From positions 1 to 20,396 of IMG/VR virus record IMGVR_UViG_3300013137_000135: DNA of 20,396 nt; one strand, written 5' to 3'. A program made the translations under genes and the position numbers. This document shows positions 20,316 through 20,396 of the stretch, piece by piece. How positions within the stretch are numbered: position 1 is the first letter of the stretch; each line of letters starts with the position of its first letter. This stretch comes from a virus. Under the pieces are notes generated by a model that saw nothing but the letters and a program-made list of their open reading frames with translations, made no database searches and was not told the origin of the DNA.

Positions 20316-20396
20316 GCGCCTGCCCCGTCTGCCACGGCTCCGGTCGTGTCACCAGCGCTGTCCCGCAGGATGTGTCTATCCTGCTGTACGGCGACA
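20312..20396 (+). CDS. Start of a DnaJ-type Cys-motif protein (cut by window edge)
   Basis: A frame begins at GTG 20312, overlapping the upstream stop as GTGA, and runs open to the window edge. It reads SACPVCHGSGRVTSAV at its start. C-P-V-C-H-G-S-G matches the zinc-binding CxxCxGxG module of DnaJ-type proteins. Only 28 codons are visible, so the size and role are unknown. Small proteins with this motif are frequent in phages. Confidence 0.5.
   Translation, partial: MSACPVCHGSGRVTSAVPQDVSILLYGD

Overview
The window is a contiguous stretch of a tailed-phage genome (free phage or prophage) of siphovirus type. G+C is high, clearly above 60 %, so the host is probably a high-GC bacterium; an actinobacterium fits but is not proven. 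Genes are tightly packed and many start inside the preceding stop (ATGA, GTGA, TTGA). Two promoter-like sites match the sigma-70 pattern. No rRNA, tRNA, CRISPR array, transposase or integrase was seen. Terminase and portal would lie to the left, replication genes probably to the right.

Head module (1-2825): the end of a scaffold/protease-like protein, a decoration-like protein, the major capsid protein, a strong hairpin, a beta-helix protein and a 59-residue protein. Connector and tail-completion module (2827-5225): a structural protein, a gp6/gp36-type adaptor, a Mu gpG/P2 gpS-type morphogenesis protein, a tail-terminator-like protein and a small protein. Tail module (5227-14172): two related tail-tube-like proteins, a tail assembly chaperone pair joined by a likely programmed -1 frameshift, an 887-residue tape measure protein carrying an NlpC/P60 peptidase, a distal-tail-like protein, and what looks like one tail hub spread over three genes with LamG, jelly-roll-like and FN3-like domains added at the joints. 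The first joint is a G GGG GGA heptamer directly before a stop codon.

Lysis and adhesion module (14204-17230): a holin-like membrane protein, an Amidase_2/PGRP endolysin, a DNRLRE-type putative carbohydrate-binding protein, a small unknown protein and a fibre/baseplate protein with a BppU-like C-terminus. A 360-base non-coding stretch follows (17231-17590). It holds a promoter-like site, a terminator and a 28-bp bulged hairpin. Next comes a leftward two-gene operon encoding an unknown protein and a winged-helix/ribbon-helix-helix regulator. It is driven by a near-perfect TTGACA-N17-TATACT promoter.

The divergent intergenic region carries an exact tandem 11-bp repeat, likely an operator. To its right a rightward operon encodes a membrane-anchored lysozyme/SLT-like enzyme, a coiled-coil protein and small proteins, two of them Cys-rich. 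The strongest leads are the split tail hub with its slippery junction, the chaperone frameshift, the regulator with its operator, and the structured non-coding block.
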